DNA from: Sphingomonas jejuensis
Lineage (GTDB): Bacteria; Pseudomonadota; Alphaproteobacteria; Sphingomonadales; Sphingomonadaceae
DNA length: 64,000 bases
Direction of reading: 5' to 3'
NCBI RefSeq assembly: GCF_011927695.1
Contig: NZ_JAATJE010000002.1
Location: 110,001 to 174,000 of the forward strand
In this document: piece by piece, positions 37,903 to 47,232 of the stretch
Numbering within the stretch: position 1 is the stretch's first letter
Layout: each line of letters begins with the position of its first letter
Program-made: the position numbers and the translations under genes
The notes under the pieces: generated by a model
The model's input: only the letters and a program-made list of their open reading frames with translations
What the model was told of the DNA's origin: nothing
The model's database searches: none

Positions 37903-40887
37903 TCAGCGTGCCGCCGGCTGGGCAGCCGGTGCAGCCGGGGCTGCGGATGCCGGCGCCAGCTCGACGACCTCGACCGGCAGGCCGAGCCCTTCCAGCTGCG
38001 GCCGCACCCGTGCCGCGTCACCAACGACCACCCACAGGATCTGGTCCGGCTTGATGTTCGCGCGCGCCGCCTGATCGACCGCCGCGACGGTCATCGCGCG
38101 GTACCGCGCCGCCAGCGTGTCGTAGAAGTCGTCCGGCCGCTTGTAGAGGTCGTTGCGCATCATCCCGGCCAGGACTGCTCCCGCCGTCTCGTAGCTGCCG
38201 GGCAGTTCGCGGATGGAGCCGTTCACCGTCCGCTCCAGCTCCGCCTGCGTGGTCCCGTTCGACCCCAGGTAGCTGGTCATCTGATCCCGAAGCGCACGGA
38301 TCGAATCGCCCGTGCGATCCTGCTGGACGGGCGCCAGCACGATGTACGGCACCTGCCCTTCGACCCGGTTGACGATGCCGCGCACGCCATAGGACCAGCC
38401 CTTCTGCTCGCGCAGGTCCATGTTGATCCGGCTGAGGAAGTTGCCGCCCAGGATGTCGTTGGCGGCAACCAGCGTCTCCAGATCGTCCGTGCCCTCCACC
38501 GGCAGCAGCTCGCCGGCGAAGATCACCGACTGCGGGCTGTCCGGCCGGTTGACCAGCACGATGCGGCTGCGCGGTGCCGGCACCGCTGCCTCGATGTCCT
38601 TGGTGCCAGCCGTCCCCGTCGGCTGCCAGCGGCCGAACTGCGCTTCCAGCAGCGGCTGGACCTCGGCGAGCGGACGATCCGACACGACGAAGATCTTGGC
38701 CTTGTCCGGACGCATCCACGCACTGTGGAAGGCGGCCAGCTGCTCGCGCGTCACCCGCGCCACCGCGGCGGGATCACCCGTCCCGGTGAACGGCACGCCA
38801 TAAGGGTGCTGTGCACCGTACAGCAGCGGCGGCAGGGTGCGCAGCGCAATCGCCTGCGGCTGCGTCAGCTCGGCCGCGATCTCGGCCAGCTGCTGGGCGC
38901 GCAGGCGTTCAACTTCCGCCGGCGCGAAGGCCGGGTTCTTCACCACATCGCCGAACAAGGCCATCGAAGGTGTCAAGTTGGCACTCAACGCAAACAGCGT
39001 CGCGGTGGTGCGATCCATGCTGGCATTGGCGCCGATCTGCGCACCGAGCCGCTCCTGCTCCTCGGCGATCTGGATCGAGTTGCGGGTGGTCGTCCCTTCG
39101 TCCAGCAGCGACAGCATCAGCGCCTGGGTGCCGAGCGCATCCTTCGGATCCGCCGCGTTGCCCGCGTCGAAGCTGATGGCGACCTGGGTGATCGGCACCG
39201 CATCACGGTTGGCGTAGACCACCTCGATGCCGTTCGACAGGCGCGCGCGCGTCACGTCCGGAAAGTCCAGATCCGCGATCTGGCCGACCGGCGGGAACTG
39301 CCCGGGCTGGCGCGGCCGCGTTGCAGGCGCCGGCGCTGGGGTGGCCGGACGCTGCTGCGCCTGAGCCGGCAGCGGAGCCAGCGGCGCCTCTCCCGCTTCC
39401 GGGGTGTGATAGTAGCGCGGGGCCGACGTCCCGCCGGCAAAACCGCCAGCGCGCGGACCGGCCTCCTGATAGGCCTCCCGTGCGCCCGGCACCACCGACA
39501 GCGCATAGACCGGCCGGGTGAGCCACTTCTGAAGCGCAGCCTGGATCTCGGCCGGCGTCAGCGCGGCGGTTGCCTGCAGCTGCTGCTTATAGAGCTCGGG
39601 ATTGTTGGCGTAGAGTTCACCCTCGGCCAACGCCACAGCCTTGCCGCCGAAGCCGCCGACCTGCTCCAGACCGGCGATCCGCCCCGCAACAGCGCGGGTG
39701 GCATAGCGCGACACCTCGTCCGCGGTCGGCCCCGTGCGGATGTAATCCGCCATGATCTCATCCAGGCGGCGCGATACGGTTGCGGGATCAACGCCCGGGC
39801 GAACGTTCACCGTGACCTCGAACATACCAATCTGCGCGAAGTCCTGCACGTTGGCGGACACCGAAACGGCCAGTCGCTCCTGACGAACGAGGATGTTGTC
39901 GAGGCGCGACGACGACAGGCCGCCAAGCACGCCGGCACCCGCCGACAGGGCCACCGTCTCAGGATCGGTCAGGCCGGGCACCACCCAGTTGCGATAGATG
40001 CGCGTGGTCGCCACCCGGTCGCGCATGACCTCGGTCTTCGGGGCGGACAAGGTCGGCACCGGTGCGGCGATCGGCTCCTGCTGCGGCCCGCGCGGAATGT
40101 CACCGAAGTAACGCTCTACAAGCGGACGTGCAGTCTGCGCGTCGATGTCGCCGGCTAGCACCAGCACCGCATTGTTCGGGCCGTAGTGCTGACGGAACCA
40201 GTTGCGAACATCCTCCAGGCTGGCCGCATCCAGGTCGGCCATCGATCCGATCGTGGAATGGCCATAGGGGTGGCCCTCCGGAAACAGGGCAGCCAGTTGC
40301 GCATATTCGACCAGCCCATAGGGTTCGTTGTCGCCTTGCCGCTTCTCGTTCTGCACGACGCCACGCTGGTTATCCAGAACCTGCTGGGTGACCGCGCCGA
40401 GCAGATGGCCCATGCGGTCAGATTCCAGGAACAACGCGCGCTCAAGCGCCTGGGTCGGGACGTTTTCGAAATAGTTGGTGCGATCGAACCAGGTTGTGCC
40501 GTTGAGGTTGGTCGCGCCGATCTGCCGCAGCGGCTCGAAGAAATCGCCCGGCACATTCTCCGTGCCGTTAAACATCAGGTGCTCGAACAGATGAGCAAAG
40601 CCGGTTTTGCCTTCCGGCTCGTGCTTCGAACCGACATTGTACCAGACGCTGACGGCGACCACCGGCGCCTTGCGATCGGTGTGCACAAGAACGCGCAAGC
40701 CGTTGTCGAGCGTGAAGCGCTCATAAGGGATATCGACCTGGGACACGAGCTGTGACAGCGGCGCCGGTGCGGCGGTCGCTGCGGACGCGGGCGAACCGGA
40801 AGAGGTCATGGCAGTGTCTGTCGCGGTGGCGCAGCCTGCCAGCATCGCGAGCGGCATGATCAGCACGGTGAAAGCTCTGCGCCTCAT
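37903..40887 (-). CDS. M16 family zinc metallopeptidase, two-domain lipoprotein
   Basis: A 994-residue protein with a lipoprotein signal ending in LAGC. The first M16 half carries the inverted zinc motif HLFEH (about 99-103) and the downstream Glu region. A Pro/Ala/Gln-rich linker near residue 510-530 joins a second, probably catalytically inactive half. This is the pitrilysin/insulinase layout and is probably envelope-located. ATG 40887 is chosen because it places the signal peptide at the N-terminus. It is divergent from the M28 peptidase. Confidence 0.93.
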   Translation of the reverse strand: MRRRAFTVLIMPLAMLAGCATATDTAMTSSGSPASAATAAPAPLSQLVSQVDIPYERFTLDNGLRVLVHTDRKAPVVAVSVWYNVGSKHEPEGKTGFAHLFEHLMFNGTENVPGDFFEPLRQIGATNLNGTTWFDRTNYFENVPTQALERALFLESDRMGHLLGAVTQQVLDNQRGVVQNEKRQGDNEPYGLVEYAQLAALFPEGHPYGHSTIGSMADLDAASLEDVRNWFRQHYGPNNAVLVLAGDIDAQTARPLVERYFGDIPRGPQQEPIAAPVPTLSAPKTEVMRDRVATTRIYRNWVVPGLTDPETVALSAGAGVLGGLSSSRLDNILVRQERLAVSVSANVQDFAQIGMFEVTVNVRPGVDPATVSRRLDEIMADYIRTGPTADEVSRYATRAVAGRIAGLEQVGGFGGKAVALAEGELYANNPELYKQQLQATAALTPAEIQAALQKWLTRPVYALSVVPGAREAYQEAGPRAGGFAGGTSAPRYYHTPEAGEAPLAPLPAQAQQRPATPAPAPATRPRQPGQFPPVGQIADLDFPDVTRARLSNGIEVVYANRDAVPITQVAISFDAGNAADPKDALGTQALMLSLLDEGTTTRNSIQIAEEQERLGAQIGANASMDRTTATLFALSANLTPSMALFGDVVKNPAFAPAEVERLRAQQLAEIAAELTQPQAIALRTLPPLLYGAQHPYGVPFTGTGDPAAVARVTREQLAAFHSAWMRPDKAKIFVVSDRPLAEVQPLLEAQFGRWQPTGTAGTKDIEAAVPAPRSRIVLVNRPDSPQSVIFAGELLPVEGTDDLETLVAANDILGGNFLSRINMDLREQKGWSYGVRGIVNRVEGQVPYIVLAPVQQDRTGDSIRALRDQMTSYLGSNGTTQAELERTVNGSIRELPGSYETAGAVLAGMMRNDLYKRPDDFYDTLAARYRAMTVAAVDQAARANIKPDQILWVVVGDAARVRPQLEGLGLPVEVVELAPASAAPAAPAAQPAAR

Positions 40888-41021
40888 TTTGTCCTCGTCC
40901 TCGGTCGTTTCGTCGCGGACCATAGCAGCGCGTCGTCAGTCCGCAACGCACATCCTGCGGCCTTTCGATCTGCCGGAGAACAGGCTAGACCCGACTGTCT
41001 TTTCAATAAGAAAGAGCCTTC

Positions 41022-42692
41022 ATGCGCCTGTCGATCGCGGCCGTTTCCGCTCTCCTCCTTGCCTCGTCGCATCCGGTTATTGCGCAAACGTCGACCACGA
41101 CACCGCCTCAACCGCCTGCGGCTGCAGCGGCGACGCCGCCTGCGGAAATTTCAGCGGACGCGGTCCGCGCTCACATCACCTTTCTTGCCGACGATCTCCT
41201 GGAGGGCCGTGACACGGGATCGCGCGGGTACGACATCGCGGCGAACTATGTCGCAAGCCGCTACCTCGCCACCGGGCTCGCCCCGGCTCCGCGCAACGAC
41301 GCCTGGTTCCAGCCGGTCAAGTTCCAGGAAACTACGGTCGTCGATGACGGATCTGCGGTGCTGATTGGTGAGCAGCGGTTCGCCAACCGCCAGGCTGCAC
41401 TGGTGACGCCCGGCCGGGAGGCGGAAACTCGCGTCACGGCGCCGGCCGTGTTCGTCGGTTACGGGCTCGATAGCCCGGCAGACGGGTTCGACGACTATGC
41501 CGGCCTCGACGTCACTGGCAAGATCGTCGTTCTGCTCGCAGGCGCGCCCGCGAGCACGCCGTCCGACGTCGCCGCCAGCCTCAACGCCGACAAGGCGCGC
41601 CGCGCGAGCGAGCGTGGTGCGATCGGCGTTATCACGATCAACACCGACGCCGCAGAGGAGGCGCGCCCCTTTTCCCGCTCCGTTCAGCTAGGTGGCCGCC
41701 CGTCCACGACTTGGGTTGCTTCAGACGGCACTCCGTTCAGCCAGGCACCGAACATTCGCGCCAGCGCGCTGATCGACCGGCCCGCAGCAGAGGCACTGTT
41801 CGACGGCGCACGCACGCCGCTCGCCCGCATCCTGCGCGATGCGCGTCGCGCAAACGGCCGCCCCCGCGGCTTCGCGCTCGCACAGCCCGTCAGCATCGAC
41901 GTGCGAGCGACCCGTCGCACGATCGAGAGCAAGAACGTCATTGGAATGCTGCCCGGGTCGGATCCGACTGTTGCGAACGAATACGTGCTGCTGATGGCAC
42001 ATCTCGATCACATCGGGATCAGTCCAAATGCAGAGGGCGACGACAAGATCAACAACGGCGCAATGGACAATGCCGCCGGGGTGGCGACGATGCTGGAAGC
42101 CGCTCGCGCACTCGCGGCCGGGCCGCCCAACCGGCGACCGATCCTGTTTGCGGCCGTGACGGCGGAGGAGCGCGGTCTGCTCGGCGCGTCCTATCTATCA
42201 CGCAACCTGCCGATCGACGGCCGGGTCGTGTCCGTCGTCAACCTCGACATGCCTATCCTGCTCTACGACTTTCAGGACGTGATCGCCTTTGGTGCGGAGC
42301 ACTCCACCATGGGCCCGATGGTCGCGGCGGCAACCTCTTCGATGGGCATCCGGACCTCGCCCGACCCCTTGCCGCAGGAGCGGCTGTTCACCCGCTCCGA
42401 CCATTACCGCTTCGTGCAGCAGGGCGTGCCTTCCGTGTTCCTGATGACTGGCTTCGCGGGCGACGGTCGTGAGAAGTTCACGCACTTCCTGGAGACGAAC
42501 TATCACTCGCCCCGTGACGAGGTGACGCTGCCGTTCAATTGGCAGGCCGGTGCAAAATTTGCGGAAGTGAACCTGCGCATCGCCCGCGCTGTCGCCAACG
42601 CCGATCAGGCACCGCGTTGGTACGCCGACAGTCCGTTCGGGCGCCAGTTCGCGCCCGACGCTCCGAAGGCGGAGCGCGCCGCGGGAGACTAA
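41022..42692 (+). CDS. M28 family zinc aminopeptidase with PA domain, secreted
   Basis: A 556-residue protein with a signal peptide ending at HPVIAQ. It has a PA-type insert (about 140-260) and an M28 catalytic domain with zinc ligands in MAHLDHIGI (His about 327), NGAMDNAAGVA, the catalytic Glu pair in TAEERGLLG, Asp in VVNLDMP and the last His in ETNYHSPRDE. Probably degrades peptides in the periplasm or outside the cell. The M16 gene is divergent, so the two may share a 134-bp control region. Confidence 0.93.
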   Translation: MRLSIAAVSALLLASSHPVIAQTSTTTPPQPPAAAAATPPAEISADAVRAHITFLADDLLEGRDTGSRGYDIAANYVASRYLATGLAPAPRNDAWFQPVKFQETTVVDDGSAVLIGEQRFANRQAALVTPGREAETRVTAPAVFVGYGLDSPADGFDDYAGLDVTGKIVVLLAGAPASTPSDVAASLNADKARRASERGAIGVITINTDAAEEARPFSRSVQLGGRPSTTWVASDGTPFSQAPNIRASALIDRPAAEALFDGARTPLARILRDARRANGRPRGFALAQPVSIDVRATRRTIESKNVIGMLPGSDPTVANEYVLLMAHLDHIGISPNAEGDDKINNGAMDNAAGVATMLEAARALAAGPPNRRPILFAAVTAEERGLLGASYLSRNLPIDGRVVSVVNLDMPILLYDFQDVIAFGAEHSTMGPMVAAATSSMGIRTSPDPLPQERLFTRSDHYRFVQQGVPSVFLMTGFAGDGREKFTHFLETNYHSPRDEVTLPFNWQAGAKFAEVNLRIARAVANADQAPRWYADSPFGRQFAPDAPKAERAAGD

Positions 42693-42709
42693 CTGCGGCG
42701 CCGGGTACG

Positions 42710-43498
42710 TCACACAATGGGGCGCCCGCCCACTGCCTGAGCAAGGGCTGCAAGGGTCGCGATGGCCAGGGCTCCGGTGCACGCGACCACAGCGATCCGA
42801 CGTCCTCGCGCGAATACCCACCCGATGACCACCGCCGCCGCTGGCAGAATCTGTTCGGCGTGGAGGCCAAGGAAGTGTGCCACGCGCAGGTCTCCGCCCG
42901 CGCGGTTCCAGCCGGTAATCGGCAGGGAGCTGCCCGTCGCGCCGACGCTGTGCGCGCCCGTCGAGCTCATGTAGCCGCCAAGGCCGCCGCCGAGCACTAC
43001 CGTAAGCAAAAGCCCGATCACCACTGCCAGCTGACAGTGCGGCGCCAGATCCGGCCGCGGGTGGCGCCAGACCGCCCAGGCGATGGGAAGCGACGTGCCA
43101 ACCAGCACGACCGCTCCCACGCCCATCAGTGCATAGCCGAGGGTGGCCCAGCCGGTGGAGAAGTTGAAATGCGACGCCTCGGCGAAGGCTGCGCGGTAGG
43201 CGATGTAGAAGGCCTCGTAAGCGCCCGTCACCACCAGCGCCCAGGCCGTTGCACGCAGGAGCCCGCTGTCGCGCTGGGGGGCTTGGACGTCGCCGATGAA
43301 CCATGCGGCGGTCAGCGCGAAGACGCCGATCGAGAGGAAGAAGCGGGTCGGCTTGGCCCAGGTCGGCTGACCCATGAAGGTGCGGGCATCCACCAGTTGC
43401 AAACACGCGGTGAGGAGGGCGCAGCCCAGGAGCAGCAGACCGAAGCGGGTCAACAGCGGCTGCCGGGCATGGAGCGCGGCGAAGAGCTTGAGTGCCAT
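42710..43498 (-). CDS. polytopic membrane protein, unknown family
   Basis: A 262-residue protein with about seven hydrophobic helices. Charged or polar positions inside or next to helices include TWAKPTRFFLSIGVF, EAFYIAYRAAF, and His residues in AHFLGLHAEQILP. I do not recognise a family. It starts 2 nt after the stop of the ABA4-like gene and is certainly in the same operon. It may act together with the ABA4-like protein; that is inferred from location only. Confidence 0.75.
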   Translation of the reverse strand: MALKLFAALHARQPLLTRFGLLLLGCALLTACLQLVDARTFMGQPTWAKPTRFFLSIGVFALTAAWFIGDVQAPQRDSGLLRATAWALVVTGAYEAFYIAYRAAFAEASHFNFSTGWATLGYALMGVGAVVLVGTSLPIAWAVWRHPRPDLAPHCQLAVVIGLLLTVVLGGGLGGYMSSTGAHSVGATGSSLPITGWNRAGGDLRVAHFLGLHAEQILPAAAVVIGWVFARGRRIAVVACTGALAIATLAALAQAVGGRPIV

Positions 43499-43500
43499 GT

Positions 43501-43926
43501 TTACGCCTCCACACGCGCAAACGGGCGCGCTGCCAGGAAGACAAGGAAGCCGACGGGGCCGAGCAGGAAGGTGAGCGGGAGGGACAGGAGCAGTGCCGCC
43601 TTCGGCAGGCCGCGCCCGAGCCCTTCGCGCAGGATCAGCGTGCCAACCACCAGGTCGAACGCAAGATAGTGGACCCAGCCGGCGAGCAGCGCGCGATCGT
43701 CGGCGAACAGCGTCCGGATCGCGGCAAGCGAGCCGAAGCCGCCATCGGTGGCGGCAAACGAACCGAGCTGAGCCAGGTAGAGGAGCGCGAGAAGGCCCGG
43801 CACCACGATCCCCGTCAGGCGCCATGCGACAGGCCGCAGCCGCGGTGCGAAGAGGCTGGCGATCAGCACGACCCAGCCGACAAGAGCCAGCAGGTTGGCG
43901 ATTCGGAACATGCCGTCGGCAGTCAC
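43501..43926 (-). CDS. ABA4-like (DUF4281) membrane protein
   Basis: A 141-residue protein with four hydrophobic helices matching the ABA4-like family: FRIANLLALVGWV, the central GGFGSLAAIRTLFADDRALL, AGWVHYLAFDLVVGTLI and LTFLLGPVGFL. Plant ABA4 takes part in neoxanthin synthesis; bacterial roles are unknown. GGAGG lies 5 nt before the GTG at 43926, favouring that start over an ATG 12 nt upstream that lacks one. It is divergent from a TetR gene only 34 bp away, which probably controls it. Confidence 0.85.
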   Translation of the reverse strand: MTADGMFRIANLLALVGWVVLIASLFAPRLRPVAWRLTGIVVPGLLALLYLAQLGSFAATDGGFGSLAAIRTLFADDRALLAGWVHYLAFDLVVGTLILREGLGRGLPKAALLLSLPLTFLLGPVGFLVFLAARPFARVEA

Positions 43927-43948
43927 TGGAACCTCCATCTGAACAATG

Positions 43949-43954
43949 TATAGT
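43949..43954 (+). promoter_or_regulatory. -10-like element before tetR gene, possibly leaderless
   Basis: TATAGT ends 6 nt before the ATG at 43961, so transcription from it would begin at or next to the start codon. The -35 region is poor (CTGGAA at 17 nt). Tentative. Confidence 0.3.
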
Positions 43955-43960
43955 TGGGGA

Positions 43961-44536
43961 ATGGCAGATGAACTGAACAGTGTCAAGAAGGGTCGCTACC
44001 ATCATGGGGATCTTCGCGCGGCTTTGCTCGACGCCGCAGAGGCGCTGCTCGGCGAACGCGGCGTCGACGGCTTCTCGCTTCGCGAATGCGCCCGCCGTGC
44101 GGGTGTCTCCCCGGCGGCGCCCGCGCACCACTTCGGGGATGCGAGGGGCCTCCTCACGGCGCTTGCGACCCGCGCCTTCGCCGCGCTGACGGACGCGCTT
44201 GCCGCCGCGCCGGTCACAGACGAGCCCGTCGCCGACCTGCATGCGCTGGGCGCCGCCTATGTCGGCTTCGCGCTTGCGCGGCCGGCGCTCTTCGACCTCA
44301 TGTGGCGGCGCGCGTTGCTGAGCGGGGACGATCCGGCCTTCATCGCCGCTGCCGATGCCGCATTCGATCCGCTTGCCCAGGCCGTGGCGCGGGTGACCGG
44401 CGGCGCGCCCGACCGCGCCGACGTCATGGCCGCGTGGTCGATGGTGCACGGCTATGCGCGCCTCGCCCTCGACGGCGCGGTGCCGCCGCAGACCCGCCCG
44501 CCGCTTGCCGAGGTTGTTCGTCGATTGACGCTCTAG
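43961..44536 (+). CDS. TetR/AcrR family transcriptional regulator
   Basis: A 191-residue regulator with an N-terminal helix-turn-helix: RAALLDAAEALLGERGVDGF then LRECARRAGVSPAAPAHHFGD, followed by a ligand-binding domain with TetR_C-33-like FALARPALFDLMW. It probably represses itself and the divergent ABA4-like operon. There is no clear ribosome-binding site before ATG 43961 (GGGGA abuts it); an ATG at 43946 is in frame. Ligand unknown. Confidence 0.9.
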   Translation: MADELNSVKKGRYHHGDLRAALLDAAEALLGERGVDGFSLRECARRAGVSPAAPAHHFGDARGLLTALATRAFAALTDALAAAPVTDEPVADLHALGAAYVGFALARPALFDLMWRRALLSGDDPAFIAAADAAFDPLAQAVARVTGGAPDRADVMAAWSMVHGYARLALDGAVPPQTRPPLAEVVRRLTL

Positions 44537-44544
44537 ACGGGCTT

Positions 44545-44564
44545 GTGTTGCCTCTTTGCAACAC
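44545..44564. repeat. inverted repeat upstream of clpB
   Basis: A perfect 7-bp inverted repeat, GTGTTGC-CTCTTT-GCAACAC, lies 8 nt after the tetR stop and 32 nt before the clpB ATG. It could be a weak terminator, an operator or an RNA hairpin in the clpB leader. No T-run follows. Confidence 0.6.
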
Positions 44565-44596
44565 TAAGTTCGGCAAAGCCATTCCAGGGGAGCATC

Positions 44597-47173
44597 ATGA
44601 ACCTCGACCAATTCACCGACCGGGCGAAGGGTTTCCTGCAGTCCGCACAAACCGTCGCCATCCGCATGAACCATCAGCGGATCGCGCCCGAGCACATCCT
44701 GAAGGCGCTGGTCGAGGATCGCGAGGGCATGGCCGCGGGCCTGATCCGCGCGGCCGGCGGCGATCCGGCACGGGTCACCCAGGCGGTCGACGCCGCCCTC
44801 TCCAAGCTTCCAGCGGTGTCGGGATCGGGGGCGCAGCAGACCCCTGGCCTCGACAATGATGCCGTTCGCCTGCTCGACCAGGCCGAACAGGTCGCGAAGA
44901 AGGCGGGTGACGGCTTCGTCACCGTTGAACGGCTGCTGCTTGCCCTTGCGCTGTCGACGGGTCCAGCCGGTCGGGCGCTGTCGGCCGGCGGCGTGACGCC
45001 GACCGGGCTCAACGCCGCGATCGAGCAGCTGCGCAAGGGCCGCACGGCGGACAGCGCCTCGTCCGAGGATGCCTATGACGCGTTGAAGCGCTTCGCCCGC
45101 GATCTCACCGCCGCGGCGCGGGACGGCAAGCTCGACCCGGTCATCGGCCGGGACGAGGAGATCCGCCGCACCGTCCAGATCCTGGCCCGGCGCACCAAGA
45201 ACAATCCCGTCCTGATCGGCGAACCGGGTGTCGGCAAGACGGCGATCGCAGAAGGCCTCGCCCTGCGCATCGCCAATGGCGACGTGCCGGAGGGGTTGAA
45301 GGACCGCACGCTCATGGCGCTCGACATGGGCGCGCTGATCGCCGGCGCGAAATATCGCGGCGAGTTCGAGGAGCGGTTGAAGGGCGTCCTCGACGAAGTG
45401 CGCGGCGCCGACGGGCAGATCATCCTCTTCATCGACGAGATGCACACGCTGGTCGGCGCCGGAAAGGGCGAGGGCGCGATGGACGCGTCCAACCTGCTGA
45501 AGCCCGCGCTTGCCCGCGGCGAGCTCCACTGCATCGGCGCGACCACGCTCGACGAGTATCAGAAGCATGTCGAAAAGGACCCGGCCCTTCAGCGTCGCTT
45601 TCAGCCGGTTCTGGTGGGGGAGCCCACGGTCGAGGATACGGTGTCGATCCTGCGCGGCCTGAAGGAAAAATACGAGCTGCACCACGGCGTCCGCATCACC
45701 GATGCCGCGCTGGTGGCCGCCGCCACGCTGTCCAACCGCTACATCGCCGACCGCTTCCTACCCGACAAGGCGATCGACCTGATGGACGAGGCCGCAAGTC
45801 GCATCCGCATGGAGGTCGAGTCAAAGCCGGAGGAGATCGAGACCCTCGATCGGCGGATCCTGCGCATGAAGATCGAGCGCGAGGCGCTGACGCGTGAAAG
45901 CGACGCCGCCAGTGCCGATCGCCTCGCCACGCTCGAAGCCGACCTGGCCAATGCCGAGCAGCAGTCGGCCGAGCTCACCACCCGCTGGCAGGCGGAGCGC
46001 GAGAAGATCGCTTCGGAAGCCAGGATCAAGGAGCAGCTGGATTCCGCCCGCGTATCGCTCGAGCAGGCGCAACGGGCGGGCGACCTGGCGCGCATGTCGG
46101 AGCTTACCTACGGCACCATTCCGCAGCTGGAGCGCCAGCTCGCCGAGGCGGAGGGCGCCAGCAAGGGCGCGATGCTGCGCGAGGAGGTGACCGCCGACGA
46201 CATCGCCTCCGTCGTCGCCCGCTGGACCGGCATCCCGGTCGAGCGGATGATGGAGGGCGAGCGCGAGAAGCTGCTTGGCATGGAAGACGCGATCGGCAAG
46301 CGCGTGATCGGGCAGCGCGAGGCCGTTGCCGCGGTGTCGGCCGCTGTCCGGCGCGCGCGGGCCGGCCTGCAGGACCCCAACCGACCGCTCGGCTCCTTCC
46401 TGTTCCTGGGGCCGACCGGCGTCGGCAAGACGGAGCTGACCAAGGCGCTCGCCCGCTTCCTGTTCGACGACGACAACGCGATGGTGCGGATCGACATGTC
46501 GGAGTTCATGGAAAAGCATGCGGTGGCGCGGCTGGTCGGCGCCCCCCCGGGCTATGTCGGCTACGAGGAAGGCGGCGTGCTGACGGAGGCCGTGCGGCGG
46601 CGCCCGTATCAGGTGGTGCTGTTCGACGAGGTCGAAAAAGCGCATCCGGACGTGTTCAACATCCTTCTGCAGGTGCTGGACGACGGTCGTCTGACCGATG
46701 GGCAGGGTCGCACGGTCGATTTCACCAACACGCTGATCATCCTGACCTCGAACCTCGGCAGCCAATATCTCGTGCAGCTGCCCGATGATGCGCCTGTGTC
46801 ACAGGCGGAGCCGCAGGTGATGGAGGTCGTTCGCGCGCACTTCCGCCCCGAGTTCCTCAACCGGCTGGACGAGATCATCCTGTTCCACCGGCTGGGCCAG
46901 GGCGAGATGGGACCGATTGTGGAGCTTCAGGTGGAACGCGTTCGCCGGCTGCTGGCGGACCGCAAGATCGGGCTGGAGCTGAGCGACCCCGCCCGCGCCT
47001 GGCTGGGGCGCGTGGGCTATGATCCCGTCTACGGCGCACGACCGCTGAAGCGCGCGGTGCAGAAGCACCTGCAGGACCCGCTCGCCGACCTGATCCTGCG
47101 CGGCGAGGTGAAGGACGGCAGCACCGTCCACGCCGACGAAGGCGACGGCCGGCTGGTGCTGACGGCGGGGTGA
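44597..47173 (+). CDS. clpB: ATP-dependent disaggregase ClpB
   Basis: ClpB resolubilises protein aggregates with DnaK. The 858-residue protein has an N-domain (about 1-145), AAA-1 with Walker A GEPGVGKT (about 208-215), a long coiled-coil middle domain (about 405-525), and AAA-2 with Walker A GPTGVGKT (near 605) and C-terminal D2-small domain. ATG 44597 has AGGGGAG upstream and gives the family start [11 protein letters not shown]. No convincing sigma-32 promoter is visible in the 60-bp gap; a candidate may lie inside the tetR gene. Confidence 0.97.
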   Translation: MNLDQFTDRAKGFLQSAQTVAIRMNHQRIAPEHILKALVEDREGMAAGLIRAAGGDPARVTQAVDAALSKLPAVSGSGAQQTPGLDNDAVRLLDQAEQVAKKAGDGFVTVERLLLALALSTGPAGRALSAGGVTPTGLNAAIEQLRKGRTADSASSEDAYDALKRFARDLTAAARDGKLDPVIGRDEEIRRTVQILARRTKNNPVLIGEPGVGKTAIAEGLALRIANGDVPEGLKDRTLMALDMGALIAGAKYRGEFEERLKGVLDEVRGADGQIILFIDEMHTLVGAGKGEGAMDASNLLKPALARGELHCIGATTLDEYQKHVEKDPALQRRFQPVLVGEPTVEDTVSILRGLKEKYELHHGVRITDAALVAAATLSNRYIADRFLPDKAIDLMDEAASRIRMEVESKPEEIETLDRRILRMKIEREALTRESDAASADRLATLEADLANAEQQSAELTTRWQAEREKIASEARIKEQLDSARVSLEQAQRAGDLARMSELTYGTIPQLERQLAEAEGASKGAMLREEVTADDIASVVARWTGIPVERMMEGEREKLLGMEDAIGKRVIGQREAVAAVSAAVRRARAGLQDPNRPLGSFLFLGPTGVGKTELTKALARFLFDDDNAMVRIDMSEFMEKHAVARLVGAPPGYVGYEEGGVLTEAVRRRPYQVVLFDEVEKAHPDVFNILLQVLDDGRLTDGQGRTVDFTNTLIILTSNLGSQYLVQLPDDAPVSQAEPQVMEVVRAHFRPEFLNRLDEIILFHRLGQGEMGPIVELQVERVRRLLADRKIGLELSDPARAWLGRVGYDPVYGARPLKRAVQKHLQDPLADLILRGEVKDGSTVHADEGDGRLVLTAG

Positions 47174-47181
47174 CGTAAAAA

Positions 47182-47207
47182 GGGGCCGCGCCTTGCGACG
47201 CGGCCCC
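47182..47207. terminator. bidirectional terminator between clpB and TonB receptor
   Basis: GGGGCCGCG and CGCGGCCCC form a 9-bp stem with an 8-nt loop. On the minus strand it is followed by TTTTT, so it is the receptor gene's terminator; it also faces the end of clpB. Confidence 0.85.
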
Positions 47208-47232
47208 TCCCCTTCTTCCAGTCCGATCGGGC

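Noticed and set aside
43926-43961. Palindromic TetR operator between the divergent genes
   Set aside because: CAATGTATAGTTG looked palindromic, but only the outermost three bases pair; it is not a convincing operator.
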